A stretch of 64,000 nt of DNA from Pithys albifrons albifrons (taxonomy: Eukaryota; Chordata; Aves; Passeriformes; Thamnophilidae), in NCBI RefSeq assembly GCF_047495875.1, contig NC_092473.1, positions 12,925,733 to 12,989,732 of the forward strand, given 5' to 3'. The position numbers and the translations under genes were made by a program. This document shows positions 40,343-50,550 of the stretch, one piece after another. The stretch's first letter is position 1; every line of letters starts with the position of its first letter. The notes under the pieces are model-generated. The model was not told the DNA's origin. It saw nothing but the letters and a program-made list of their open reading frames with translations, and made no database searches.

Positions 40343-40746
40343 CTCCAACCCCTGTCCCCTCTGTGTTTCAGATGATGTGGCTCCATAACCCCCCTCTCCT
40401 CTGTGTTTCAGATGATGTGGCTCCATAACCCCTCTCCCCTCTGTGTTTCAGATGATGTGGCTCCATAACCCCTCTCCCCTCTGTGCTTCAGATGATGTGG
40501 CTCCATAACCCCTCTCCCCTCTGTGTTTCAGATGATGTGGCTCCATAACCCCTGTCCCCTCTGTGTTTCAGATGATGTGGCTCCATAACCCCTCTCCCCT
40601 CTGTGTTTCAGATGATGTGGCTCCATAACCCCTGTCCCCTCTGTGTTTCAGATGATGTGGCTCCATAACCCCTCTCCCCTCTGTGTTTCAGATGATGTGG
40701 CTCCATAACCCCTCTCCCCTCTGTGTTTCAGATGATGTGGCTCCAT
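40343..40746 (+). repeat. SDK1: 40-bp tandem array duplicating the exon 2 splice acceptor (10 acceptor copies)
   Basis: The string GATGATGTGG recurs at 40371, 40411, 40451, 40491, 40531, 40571, 40611, 40651, 40691 and 40731, an exact 40-bp period with no indel. Each unit contains CTCCATAACC, a pyrimidine tract (CCTCTCCCCTCTGTGTTTC), the acceptor AG and the first exon bases ATGATGTGGCTCCATA. The first copy starts with the diverged GCCTCCAACC instead of CTCCATAACC and is probably the ancestral intron end. The last copy runs into exon 2. Units differ only at single positions, for example C or G in CCT(C/G)TCCCCT and one CTGTGCTTCA. The near identity indicates a young and probably length-variable VNTR. 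Confidence 0.97.
40370..40692 (+). promoter_or_regulatory. SDK1: nine candidate decoy 3' splice sites upstream of the exon 2 acceptor
   Basis: AG dinucleotides end at 40371, 40411, 40451, 40491, 40531, 40571, 40611, 40651 and 40691, each after the same pyrimidine tract as the real site at 40730-40731. From the second unit on, a branchpoint-like ATAAC lies about 26 nt before the AG, a suitable distance. After phase-1 joining, each decoy reads Asp-Asp-Val-Ala-Pro and then TAA. That these sites can be used is inferred from sequence only. Confidence 0.6.
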
Positions 40747-40891
40747 ACTTCAAGACAGAGCCAGGCCTGCCCCAGACACACCTGGAGGGGAACCGGCTGG
40801 TCCTCACCTGCCTGGCCGAAGGCAGCTGGCCCCTGGAATTCAAGTGGTTGCACAACGACAGCGAAATCACCTCCTACTCCACTGAATATAA
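40732..40891 (+). CDS. SDK1: SDK1 exon 2 (Ig domain 1, first half)
   Basis: This 160-nt exon encodes 53 to 54 residues beginning [11 protein letters not shown], just after the expected signal peptide. It starts in phase 1: the G of the first Asp codon comes from the previous exon and AT follows TTTCAG. It ends in phase 2 at TATAA before the donor GTAAAT. It covers strands A to C of Ig domain 1, with the B-strand Cys at about residue 27 (LTCLAEGSW) and the invariant C-strand Trp at about 39 (EFKW). An N-D-S sequon (Asn about 42) offers an N-glycosylation site on the C to C' side. Ig1 and Ig2 of sidekicks take part in homophilic recognition at synapses. The oddity is its acceptor: the 3' end of the intron and the first 15 nt of the exon are repeated tandemly nine more times upstream. 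The last copy is chosen as the true start because only there does the frame continue past CCA into TAC TTC rather than TAA. Confidence 0.93.
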
Positions 40892-43800
40892 GTAAATAAA
40901 AGCTATATAATCATCTTAAGGGAAAAAAAAATTCCTCAGTGCTCAAGCAGCTTTGTAGATACAGACACATCAACTCTGGGGTTTATTCTGAAAGAAGACT
41001 GGGTTTGTAAACAGAGCCTTTGCTACAAGACCCTTTGCTACAAATGTCTCACACTTCAAAACATGGATCTTAACCCCGAATTTTTGAAGTACCAAAATGC
41101 TTTCTGCTGGAGATGCAACCTCACCTGTGTTTGTAATGAACATACTTATTCCTTAGCTGAGTGTTCCACATGTGGCTCATCCTTGAGCTGAGTTTGGTGG
41201 GGCTGATCCCTGCAATCAGAGCCAGAAGAATGTGCTCTGTCTCAAATTCCACACAGACCTGTTTCACTTCCAGGAATGCCAAAACTGAGCTGATAGTTTA
41301 CCAAGCTGTTCTTTAATGATTATGCACTTTGCCCCCAGGACCCCCCTGACTCCCTGCCCATCCCACAGACATTGCAGCAAACAGGAGGAGAAGCACAGTG
41401 AGGTTTATCAGAGCAGTGTGTGCTGGTGGCAGCTCAGGACTGGCCAGGCATCCGAGATCCAAACAGCCAAGTGGGGGCTGCTTTTCTTCACTGTCTGGGG
41501 CTCCTCTTCAACTGGCAATGTCTGCAACTTCAGAGAAATTTGGTATTTATGCAACTCTTCTGTTGCTCTCCAGTTTTGTCCAAGTTACCCAGTTAGTGAA
41601 TTGAGAAGTTCTGAGGGGTGGGTATGACAGAACCATGTTAAACATCTGTACCTTTAGCAAGCCAAGCTAAATACTGCATTTGGGGGATTTCATGAGTTTA
41701 AGGAGGGAAAAGTTGTGCTCCATCACTACAGATAGAAATTACAGTAAAAGTGAGTATAGAAATGCAGACAATGGCATAAAGTTTCATATTGTTCCACAAG
41801 GTAGTCCACAATTACTTTTCTCAACAATTTTCAAAATTGTAACCTTAGTTCTGCTCTTGATATTATTTACATTTACAGAGCAGTAGGGGGGAAAAAAGTC
41901 CCTTAAATAACTTTTTAAACTTTTGGGGGTGATTTAGAACATTTAGCATAAAGTATTTAGCAACTGCTTCCAACCACACATACAGTGATGTGTCAGGTTT
42001 CCTAGAAATGGAAGAATTGTGATTTAGATGAGCCCTGCTTAGTCCTGAGCATCTATTCATGGCTGTTTTCAAGCCTTGAGATGCTCTGCTACCTCCCAAT
42101 GAGCCACATGCACATACAGAGGAGATTTGTGAATACTTTCTAAAAAATAAAAAAAAAATCTCTAATAGCACAACAAATCCCAGAATGTTTGAGCATCACT
42201 TTGTGTAAATGCCACTTGTTTTGATCAACAACAGCAGAGTCAGTTGTCGTTGCTTGGTAGAAGGAGCTGAAAACAGCTTTTAACGGCAGAAGGTGCTGAG
42301 AAAGTGGGATAAAAAACGGTGTGGGAGGACAAACACATGAACATGGAATCAACAACAAGCAAAGGTTAGAACTGCAGCCTTGTAGATGTGCTAGTCCTGG
42401 GAGAGTGACATTTCCTGGTATTAGGAGAAACCTGAATAAGAATGTGTGACATTTGGAAATAAGATCAGAATGCCATGGTATTTCTTAAGCAAGTGGACAC
42501 TCTAATACAAAACTAGAATTTTACAGTGTGTTGCAGTGTAAGTTAGAGTCAGTTATTGGAACACCTTTCCCAAGCTCTGCTTATATGCACCTGCAATTTC
42601 TTATCCTTATACCTCTGTTTTTTATCACTGGATTTAATTTAGTCTGGTGAATGTCAGGTCGTGATCCAAGCTATATTTATTACTTTTGCATTTTTAATAT
42701 TGTACTTATTTCTATTTCTAATTAAAACATCTGATGCAAAGGTGATTAAGAAGATAGGAAAATACTGGTTTATAATAATAAAACCTTTAGAAGTTGAAGC
42801 TCTGCTGCTCACACTACACCACAGCCAGACACAAACCAAAAAGGATTTTGATTATAAATACATGAACAGCTTTAAGCTTCCAAGAAAAGATTTTATGGCA
42901 TAGGTGCATTAGGATGAATGAAAGCAAGGAAAAAGATATGCTTAGACATGAAAATTCCAGTTGCAAAATTTAAACTTTGACCCCATAATAGTTTGCTTTG
43001 CAGTTCTCGTGGGGAAATAGTCTGTTTAAATGCACAAACCTTCCTGAGTGTAAGTGACTTGTGCCACAATCTGAATCATCAATCAAAGATTTTTGGTAAT
43101 TGATATTACTTAGTGACGTTCAGTTAAAGTAATGTCTGTATTGTAACAGGCTGAAAATATATTATTCTAACAGCCCAAGGGAGTAAAGAACTAACTGGAG
43201 TCTTTGCCCTTGGTGCCCCTGCCATGCCCTGGGGAGGGAGCTGCTGGTGGGCACAGCCTGGCTCTGCCAGGGACTCTGCGGGCACTGCTTGGGTTTGCAG
43301 TTTAGAAAACCACCTTAGCAGCTCTGTGTGCTCTGAGACAGACAGAATGGAACCAAAGCAGTGCTGCTGCCTGCAGGAGCAGTTCTGCTTGTGTCTGTCA
43401 GGTGAGAGACTTTCAAGTTCAGGCAGTGACTTTTCTCTGTTTTGTTTTTGGGGTTTTTCCCCCCGTGTTTTCTTTTGGATTAAGTTCTGGACCAGGTGTG
43501 TCTTCCATGTTTGCCTTTGTGGCATGAAGACATTAATTTATTTGAATTTAAGATGCTAAAGTTGGCTCTAAGCAGGAATTCACTTTCCTCCAAAATTACT
43601 TAAGTATATGATCATTATATTTTTGTTTTTAACACTGCACATATTTTAATTTTATTCAGCATAAAAAAGTCAATCAGCTGATGCATAAATCCCTTGTTAA
43701 AAAGTTACATGACTCTCCACTAAAATACATTTGCTTTTAATTCTGTGTTCATAATTATGACTATTAAACCCCATAGCCAATAGGTTCGCTTTTAACTCTC

Positions 43801-45873
43801 AGAGCATTTAAAATTCAAATGAGGGTTTCAACTTTAAATTAAGGAGGAAATAGAAGTGTTAGTGCATTTCTCCTTAGGTGTTTGATAGCTCTGCATCCTC
43901 AGAGTGCCTGGTGCCCACGTGGGGCTGGGACACTGCAGGGCCTCCCCTGGAGCCTCCTCTACACTTTACATCTTCCCATGGACACCTCCCAGGCACCACT
44001 TTGTGCTTGGCTGTTCCACCCAAAATGAAGCCACTGTCGGCTCTGACTTTCCCAAGTCCTTGCAGAGCCCCAGAAACCTCCAGCAGCCTCCTGGCACCTG
44101 CACAATGAGAATATCTCAAGAGTTAAAGAGTGTAGACAAAAATAAAGCAAAATTATGTCTTGTCTCTGGAAGTTATTGTAGTAACTTTTGATATAAATTC
44201 AGTCTCATTTTGAATTTAGAAAGGGCTATTTATGTCTCTTCTTGACAATCAGAGAATCAGTATGAGGAAAGCATAGCACAAAAAAGCAGTTATATGACTG
44301 TGAGGTCAATAAAAAAGTATATTTTAAAAAATAATAAGGCATGGGAGGTGCAGAAAGACTGTTTAAAATTGTAAACACAGACTCAGAAATTGCATTAATA
44401 TTTATCTCTTGCCCAGGTTTGTAATTTTCAAGCCAGTCTCAAATAGTACAACCATATGTCTTACCTCTTTTTTTCACTTTTGCTATTTAATTCTTCCAGT
44501 TTTGCTTCCTGTACCTGCACATTATACCCAGTAGGTCCACTGAGACTCCAGCTGCTCAGTAGGTTGGGGCTCCCTTGGAATTTCCAAGGTAGATGCCATT
44601 TTCACTGTAAATTTTTAAAAGATTTTCGTTTCTTCAGGCAACATGTTAAGAACGTTTCCTGCTGAAACATTAATAAGTCAGAAAAGAAAACCAAAGTAGG
44701 ACACTTCTGATCTAATTGATTTGTTTTGTCCTAGTGGCAGCAAAACTAACTCTGCATTACTGTTTTAGCACAGATGAATACCCAAGAAAGAAGCCTTTAA
44801 TTTTGGCTTTATTTAATAGAAAAGCTGATGCACTAAATGTTAGCCAAGTAGGACACTAAATCTTCATGGGAAGAAGAAAAGTTGTTAAGCTCTAAACTAT
44901 CTGGTAAAATGAACTGTACAAATTAATTTCCAATATTTATTTGCCAGAATATTTGATTTATTTATTTTGTTTCAATGATGAGATTTTACAACAATCATCA
45001 GCCTGGAAGAGAAGGAAATTATTCAGATTGCTGGGTTTGCTGTGACTTTGCTGTCAGGGTCTCCCAGGAATCCCTAAAATTTGTCTATGGGGTTGGACTC
45101 TCTTTAATTCCCAATATTTGGTTATGTGACCTATTTCCTATAGTGTATTTCTTGGGCCATGGAGCCATTAGAGCCTGTATTTATCACACCAGATTCTTCT
45201 CCCTCCTTTGTTTTATGGTGTCTGATCCTGCTCAGATATTAAGCTCTGCATGTGGGTGTGTGCAGTATGTGTGAGCATAAGAAATGTTTTCTTTTAGTGG
45301 AATTAAATATTGAAGATTAAAATTCAGCAGTTTTCTTTTTCCTTATCTTTCATAAAGACTTTCATTAATCCTACCATAATATCTCCTGAAGGTGACTGGG
45401 GGAATATGTGCTTTTGATTAATGTTTGTTTAATGCAGGATTATCTCTATTATTCATGTGTTTTATTCCCATTAAAACTGTGCCTATCAGCTCATTTTCAT
45501 GTTGGGTAATCAGATGGAGTTGAAGGAGGAAGGGGAGCATTAGTGGACTAAGTGTCTGTTTAAGCAACATGAAGGGCAGAACAAACAGAGCTGGTGGTGT
45601 CATTTCCAGGGTTCCCCTGAGTTCCAGTGGCCACACAGAGCAATAACCAACTTTGTCAAATTGGGGAGCCTGGATATTTCCTGCAAGTCTTCCTAATGCC
45701 CACATTTAGTTTGCAGGCTTCTTGTGCCTCCTCTGAGCAAACTCCCCTCCTGCCTTTGCCAGCTTTATGAATGAAGGCAGAGAAAACTGAGGGAAAAATT
45801 GAATTCTGTATTTCAGAGAATTTTTGGATATACTTGCTATTTATCATAGGCAGAAGTTAAGACTGAAAGATAT
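40892..45873 (+). other. intron 2 sequence, no gene seen
   Basis: Intron 2 begins with the donor GTAAAT. It is AT-rich unique sequence. Two somewhat GC-richer patches (43200-43420 and 43900-44110) give short frames on both strands but no recognisable domain. A 13-bp direct repeat (CTTTGCTACAAGA-like) lies at about 41020-41045. Confidence 0.7.
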
Positions 45874-45993
45874 TCACAGAATCACTGACTATTCTGAGTT
45901 GGAAGGGACCCATCACAGGGATCATCGAGTCCAACTCTTAAGTCAGTGGCCCACATAGGGGATTGAACCCATGACCTTGGCATTATTACAACC
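45874..45993 (-). mobile_element. 5'-truncated tRNA-Ile-derived SINE (TguSINE1-like)
   Basis: Read on the minus strand this copy has AATAATGCCAAGGTCATGGG, TTCAATCCCCTATGTGGGCC and then the CR1-like tail GGGTCCCTTCCAACTCAGAA ending near TGATTCTGTGAATA. It is the same element as the + strand copy near 6.3 kb, but the A-box half of the tRNA part is missing, so it was truncated on insertion or later. It ends 185 bp upstream of SDK1 exon 3. Confidence 0.87.
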
Positions 45994-46178
45994 CATTCAT
46001 TTCTTGTTGGTTTTATTTTGTATTTATAACATATATTTTATAAATACAACAGACAATGTTGCAGCCAAAGACCAGGGGTTATACGAGAATGCTGCTTGTC
46101 AGAAAAAATGCAGTCAACATTTAAGCCAATGTGTGAACCAGGGCCCAGTGCAGTCTGACCGTGTGTTCTCTGTCCCAG
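45994..46178 (+). other. 3' end of intron 2
   Basis: Short intronic stretch between the minus-strand SINE and exon 3. It ends in TTCTCTGTCCCAG, the exon 3 acceptor. Confidence 0.8.
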
Positions 46179-46285
46179 GTACACCATCCCAGCCCTGCAG
46201 AGCTCTCACGCCGGCTCCTACCAGTGCATCGTGAGGAACAGGATGGGGGCGCTGCTGCAGAGGAGGTCGGAGGTGCACGTGGCAT
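46179..46285 (+). CDS. SDK1: SDK1 exon 3 (Ig domain 1, second half)
   Basis: This 107-nt exon follows the acceptor TTCTCTGTCCCAG and ends at GGCAT before the donor GTACGT. It enters in phase 2, completing AAG (Lys) with its first G, and leaves in phase 1 after the T of a Tyr codon. It encodes [16 protein letters not shown], then [19 protein letters not shown], which are the E, F and G strands of Ig domain 1. The Cys in SYQC (about residue 70 of the mature protein) pairs with the Cys in exon 2. The usual DAGxYxC motif reads HAGSYQC here, with His in place of Asp; from memory SDK2 also has His at this point. The [11 protein letters not shown] block is highly conserved in sidekicks. The exon is much more GC-rich than the AT-rich introns around it. 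Its first bases read AG|GTAC, so the acceptor overlaps a donor-like sequence. Confidence 0.93.
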
Positions 46286-46601
46286 GTACGTGGGATGGAA
46301 GTTATTCCGTGGCTGATTCATTCTGGGAGGGAAAGAAGCAACACAATAACAGCATTTGTTAGTCTGAAAAGTTTTTAGGTCTCATATTTAGCAATTTTTT
46401 TTCAGTTGTTGCATCACAAGAAGTTTCATGCTCTGGTTATCTCCTGGGAAGCAGCTCCAAGTGGTGCTTTAGAACAAGCTCTGAGCAGTTCAAAGCCGTG
46501 AAAGGAGATCATTTGGAGACAGCTGTGGCAGGAGAAAACTATTTTACCTTTCCCTGAATACACAGGGATTGAGCAAGGCCATATAATGCAAAACTATCAA
46601 T

Positions 46602-46687
46602 CAAAAAAAAAACAACAACAACAAAAAGCAAAATAAACAAACAAAAAGCAAACAAAAAAACAAACCCCCCAAAAAACAACAAAAAAG
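46602..46687. repeat. A-rich (CAACAAAAA)n low-complexity tract
   Basis: About 86 bp of A with scattered C and a few G (AACAACAACAACAAAAAG and similar). It begins 317 bp downstream of exon 3 in intron 3. No flanking retroposon body was recognised that would make it a poly(A) tail. Confidence 0.9.
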
Positions 46688-46992
46688 AGGACAGCAGCAG
46701 CTACCTGAGATGAGATAGTGTGGTGGAGATAACACCACGAAGCTTTCTGATCATAACCCTTGGGATGCCAAATCAGGAGTTTCATAACAAAGCTTTAAAA
46801 GTCTGTTCTCAACACTTTCCTGAAACAAACCCTCCAATGTTTGCTCCACTTTGTGCAGAATTTGGACTGCCACTGGCTCAGGTTCGTTGGTTTTCTCAGG
46901 AGTTAGTGCCAGTGAACATAAGAAATGATCACATACTCTTAAATTTTTTTTCAGTTAATATGTGGAAAATATAACCCAAATAACTTCTATAG

Positions 46993-47031
46993 AAATAATA
47001 ATAAAAATAATAATAAAATAATAATAAAATT
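46993..47031. repeat. (AAT)n microsatellite, imperfect
   Basis: AATAATAATAAAA blocks repeat over about 39 bp in intron 3. It is a short imperfect simple repeat without other content. Confidence 0.88.
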
Positions 47032-50000
47032 AGACCTCGATCTTTTTTCATAGTAAAAGCATAACAAAAAAAATTTAAAAGGAACAGATTTGTGTACTGT
47101 GCCTGAGAAGTCTGATACATGGACCAGGTTTCTCCTCCTTGGGGTCAGTAATTCAGTCACAGTAAATGTCACTTGATAAGTGGAATTTAAAAAAAAATTG
47201 AATCCTTTATTAGAAACCCAATTAGAAGGAACTGATTCAAGTTAATCAGTATGCCAATGAGGGAAATTACATGGAATTTCCTGTGTGTTAAAATAAACCC
47301 AGTTGCAAATGCTATTATGTAAGTTTTGGTATCATGTTCATCAGTTTACTGCATTACAGGAGATTATGTTCCTCTGTCTGTAGTGTCAGTAATATCAGTA
47401 ATTTGATGTTTGATCTCCCCATTGTTTCAGAGCTGCTGGAAGCTGAAGTGAAAATAAACTGCTGCTAAACTGGATTTTTCCTTCCCTGACTTCTCCCACC
47501 CCTTATGCCCCTGCTGTGCAGTGACCTTGTGCTCACCCTGATGCATGTCAGACCCTTGCCAGTACTTTTCCAAATATTCTTCTTCAGTTTCAGTGACTTG
47601 TATCAGGTCACAGAGGATCTCCTGAAGGCTGGTGCGAGGGAACGTGACTGAGTGACGTGTGGGGTGACCAGCAGGTCTGGGAGGGGAGGATGGAGCAGGG
47701 AAGGGGAGGGGGAGATGCCCCTCACTGTGCAGCACTGAGCCCTTGGAGCGGCCTGGATGCCTCTGGAGTTGCATCTCCAGGTGTGGTTTCAGAGGCCAAA
47801 GGTTTTGGCAGCAGTACCAGACAAAATGTACCTTTTCCCTCCTCCATCCCACTGATAGTTCCTGCTCTTGTATTCCAGTGTAGCCCCCCATCCCTTCAGG
47901 CTCAGCAGGAAAACCTGTTTGTGCAGCTGTGGACTGGGAAACTCCTTCAAAGTCTTTAAGAAAGCAACAATTATTTTATGTGGGTTTAAAAGCAGCTCTT
48001 TCCCTGCCCCTCCCTGTCCAGTCCCTGTCCCAGCTGTACAGGCAGTTGGACTGACAGAGTGGAGGGAGCAGTTCCTTTGGGGAACAGCAGTGAGGAGGAA
48101 GCACAGGGATACCTTCCCTTGCTGCTGCTGCTGCTGCAGGATTCTGTCCCCTGAAAAGAGCTTTATTCTCCTCTGAGTGAAGGTGAGATTTGCAGGGAAG
48201 TGTTTTGTTTCTTCCAGGCTGGTTTGTGTGTGTGTTTGGTTGTTCTGGAGGGAGAAAGAACTGCAATTATTTGCTTTTCTTCAGTTTTAGTTCCCTCCTA
48301 TTTAATTTGTAGCTCTGCATTGCTGAACAAGGCTAAAAAGCTTTTTCTTAAGACTCTGTCTGAATTAAGCAGTCTATTAATTTATTTATTTTCACTGATA
48401 AATACATTGAGACAAAGCAAACCAGACTTTACTTGGCTGGGCAGACCTTTGGTCTTGAGCCTGAAGGGCCATGTAGGGCTTCTATAGAGAAACTGCCAGT
48501 CAGATTTGCACGTTATTCCTGCACATTAAAGTCTTCCCCAAGTTTTAAGTATCCTCTTCCTCCTTCACCAGGGCAGCCACTGGTACCATGTGATTGTTTT
48601 AACAGTTTTGATCTCAATTAATTGATTGAAGCTCTGTGGATATAATGAAGTTCCTGATATTTTATCATATGTTACTTTTTGGTTCTTGAAAACATACCAG
48701 AAAGCAACATTCCAAGGGACTCCTAAAATCATCTTAGCCAGTCATCAAGACTTCCAGGGAGTTGTATTTTAGACATTTTAGTCACAAGGATTGGCAGGAA
48801 ATGATCTGTTTTTGCCAGTGCATGGAAGGTGCTTCCCAATACACTTCAACTCAAGATCTCTAGTGAAAAATTGAAAGGTATAATTATAATATGCACTGAG
48901 AAAGATCTGAGGTATTTTCCATGTCCCAGATACCTGAAGTAGCAAGGAATTGTTCAATAATTTAAAAAATATTCTCAACACATGCTAACATATTACTTAA
49001 CTGAGTGGGAACAGGTATTTGTGGGAAAACTGCTGAGTAAATCTTAATTACAGAATGGCCTTAAAAACTCCTGGATTGTAAAAACTAAAATAATCATATG
49101 ACAGTGAAGTTAATTAGATCCACCTACGCAGTTTGAAACTTCTTTTCAAGTAGCTGATCTGATTACAGTTGTAAGGAATATGGAGCAACAGAGGAAGTAC
49201 AATGCTGATTATCTCTGAATAAATAACTTGAAAATCACAAAGATGATTAAAGCTTCTTTAAAACACCATGTGTTTTTAATTTCTGCTCTTGTTCTGTCTC
49301 TTCTCATCTCCTGCCACTCACAGACTTGACAGCAGTCTTCTCTTTCCCAAGTCCTTTGCATCCCTCTCTGCAGCACGGAACTTGGAGAGAACCTTGTGGT
49401 CCTAGAAAAAAAAAGAAAAAAAGAATTCAGTGACAGAAGCCAGAATAGTTCTGTGTGTGTGTGTCAGTTCCTTAGTTTAAATCAAATTAAAATGCATAGA
49501 AGTTCTTTGGAGGGTGAATAAGTAAGAGCCTACAGCCCTGTTTATTTTAATGGATAAGAATGAAATACAAGAGGCAAAAGAGAAACAAGAAGAAAACGTT
49601 TGCTGAATTTTTGTGAGGACTCCCCAGATAGGTGAACTTGTCTGTGAAATAAAGCCTTCAGAGGCAGAGGTTTTGCAATGATAAGTTCTTTTTTTCCACT
49701 GATATTTTTTGTTAAAAGCTGCTCTCTGCGACTAGGGATGCTTTTGTAAATGGTAGAGATCTAGTGGATTATTGAAATTGTAGTGTGGAAGAACTGATGG
49801 CTCCCAGCATGGCTGTGCCCTTGTTATCCAGGAATCCATGTGGCTGTAGGGGCTCACTGACATTGCCTTGACTGCAGTGGTGGAGCTGCTTGGCTGTTTG
49901 TGCAGCTCTGGATAAAAAAAAAATATTATGACTAAAAAGTTCATAAATTTATATAAACCATGAGCATCCCTTTGCATTGCAGGAATTTATCTTAAAAAAA

Positions 50001-50094
50001 GAGTCCAAACCAAACAACCCTCCATTAAAATGTCACTTCCAGTTAGAGTCACTCAGTTTTTGCCCAAGCTGTAGTGGGGCCATGCAGGGCTGAT

Positions 50095-50179
50095 GGAGGG
50101 AGGGAGGGATGGATGGATGGATGGATGGATGGATGGATGGATGGATGGATGGATGGATGGATGGATGGATGGATGGATG
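50095..50179. repeat. (GGAT)n microsatellite next to exon 4
   Basis: Eighteen uninterrupted GGAT units lie at 50107-50178, preceded by about three GGGA units (50095-50106). On the minus strand they read as a run of Ser-Ile-His-Pro codons, which is a spurious frame. It lies in intron 3 and is likely to vary in length between individuals. Confidence 0.97.
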
Positions 50180-50402
50180 CTCTGCCTGCTGCACCTGCAG
50201 CACCTGGCTGTGCCTCAGGCCTGATTTCACCTGACTCTTCATAAATCAGAATCAAACTGTCCCATGATGTGTTGTGTCCTGCTGAGTAATGACAGCAGTG
50301 CCAGTGGCTGCTGGAAATGGGGTTATTTCTCCGTGTCCTGAAAAGAAATGAGGAGAGACACAAGAACTTCCAGCACTCTGAGTCTCACCTTTTCCTTTGC
50401 AG

Positions 50403-50550
50403 ACATGGGGAATTTCCTGGACACAGACCAGAGGAAAACAGTGGCTGAAGGCCAAGCTGCAGTTCTGAACTTCCCCCACATCCTCAGCTACCCCAGGCCC
50501 CAAGTGACGTGGTTTAGAGACGGGCACAAGATCATCCCAAGCAGCAGAAT
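50403..50550 (+). CDS. SDK1: SDK1 exon 4 (Ig domain 2, first part)
   Basis: This 148-nt exon follows a good pyrimidine tract (CACCTTTTCCTTTGCAG) and ends at AGAAT before a consensus donor GTAAGT. It enters in phase 1, completing the Tyr codon begun in exon 3, and leaves in phase 2. It encodes MGNFLDTDQRKTVAEGQ, then AAVLNFPHILSYPRPQ and VTWFRDGHKIIPSSRM, the start of Ig domain 2. The C-strand Trp is present in VTWF. The B-strand position that is Cys in most Ig domains is occupied by a hydrophobic residue (AAVLNF); from memory this is also true of mammalian SDK1, so it is a family feature and not a local mutation. The rest of the domain must come from an exon outside the window. A GGAT microsatellite ends 224 bp upstream of the acceptor. 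Confidence 0.93.

Larger units (their letters stand above)
46286..50402 (+). other. intron 3 sequence, no gene seen apart from simple repeats
   Basis: Intron 3 begins GTACGT and ends TTTTCCTTTGCAG. Besides the simple repeats listed separately it holds a short GCT run (about 48120-48137) and GC-richer sequence at 47640-48140. No exon or mobile element was recognised. Confidence 0.7.

Noticed and set aside
40683..40731. Upstream extension of exon 2 through the last repeat (reading [14 protein letters not shown] before DDVAP).
   Set aside because: That frame cannot be entered from a phase-1 donor at the repeat acceptor; from any decoy the reading is DDVAP then stop.
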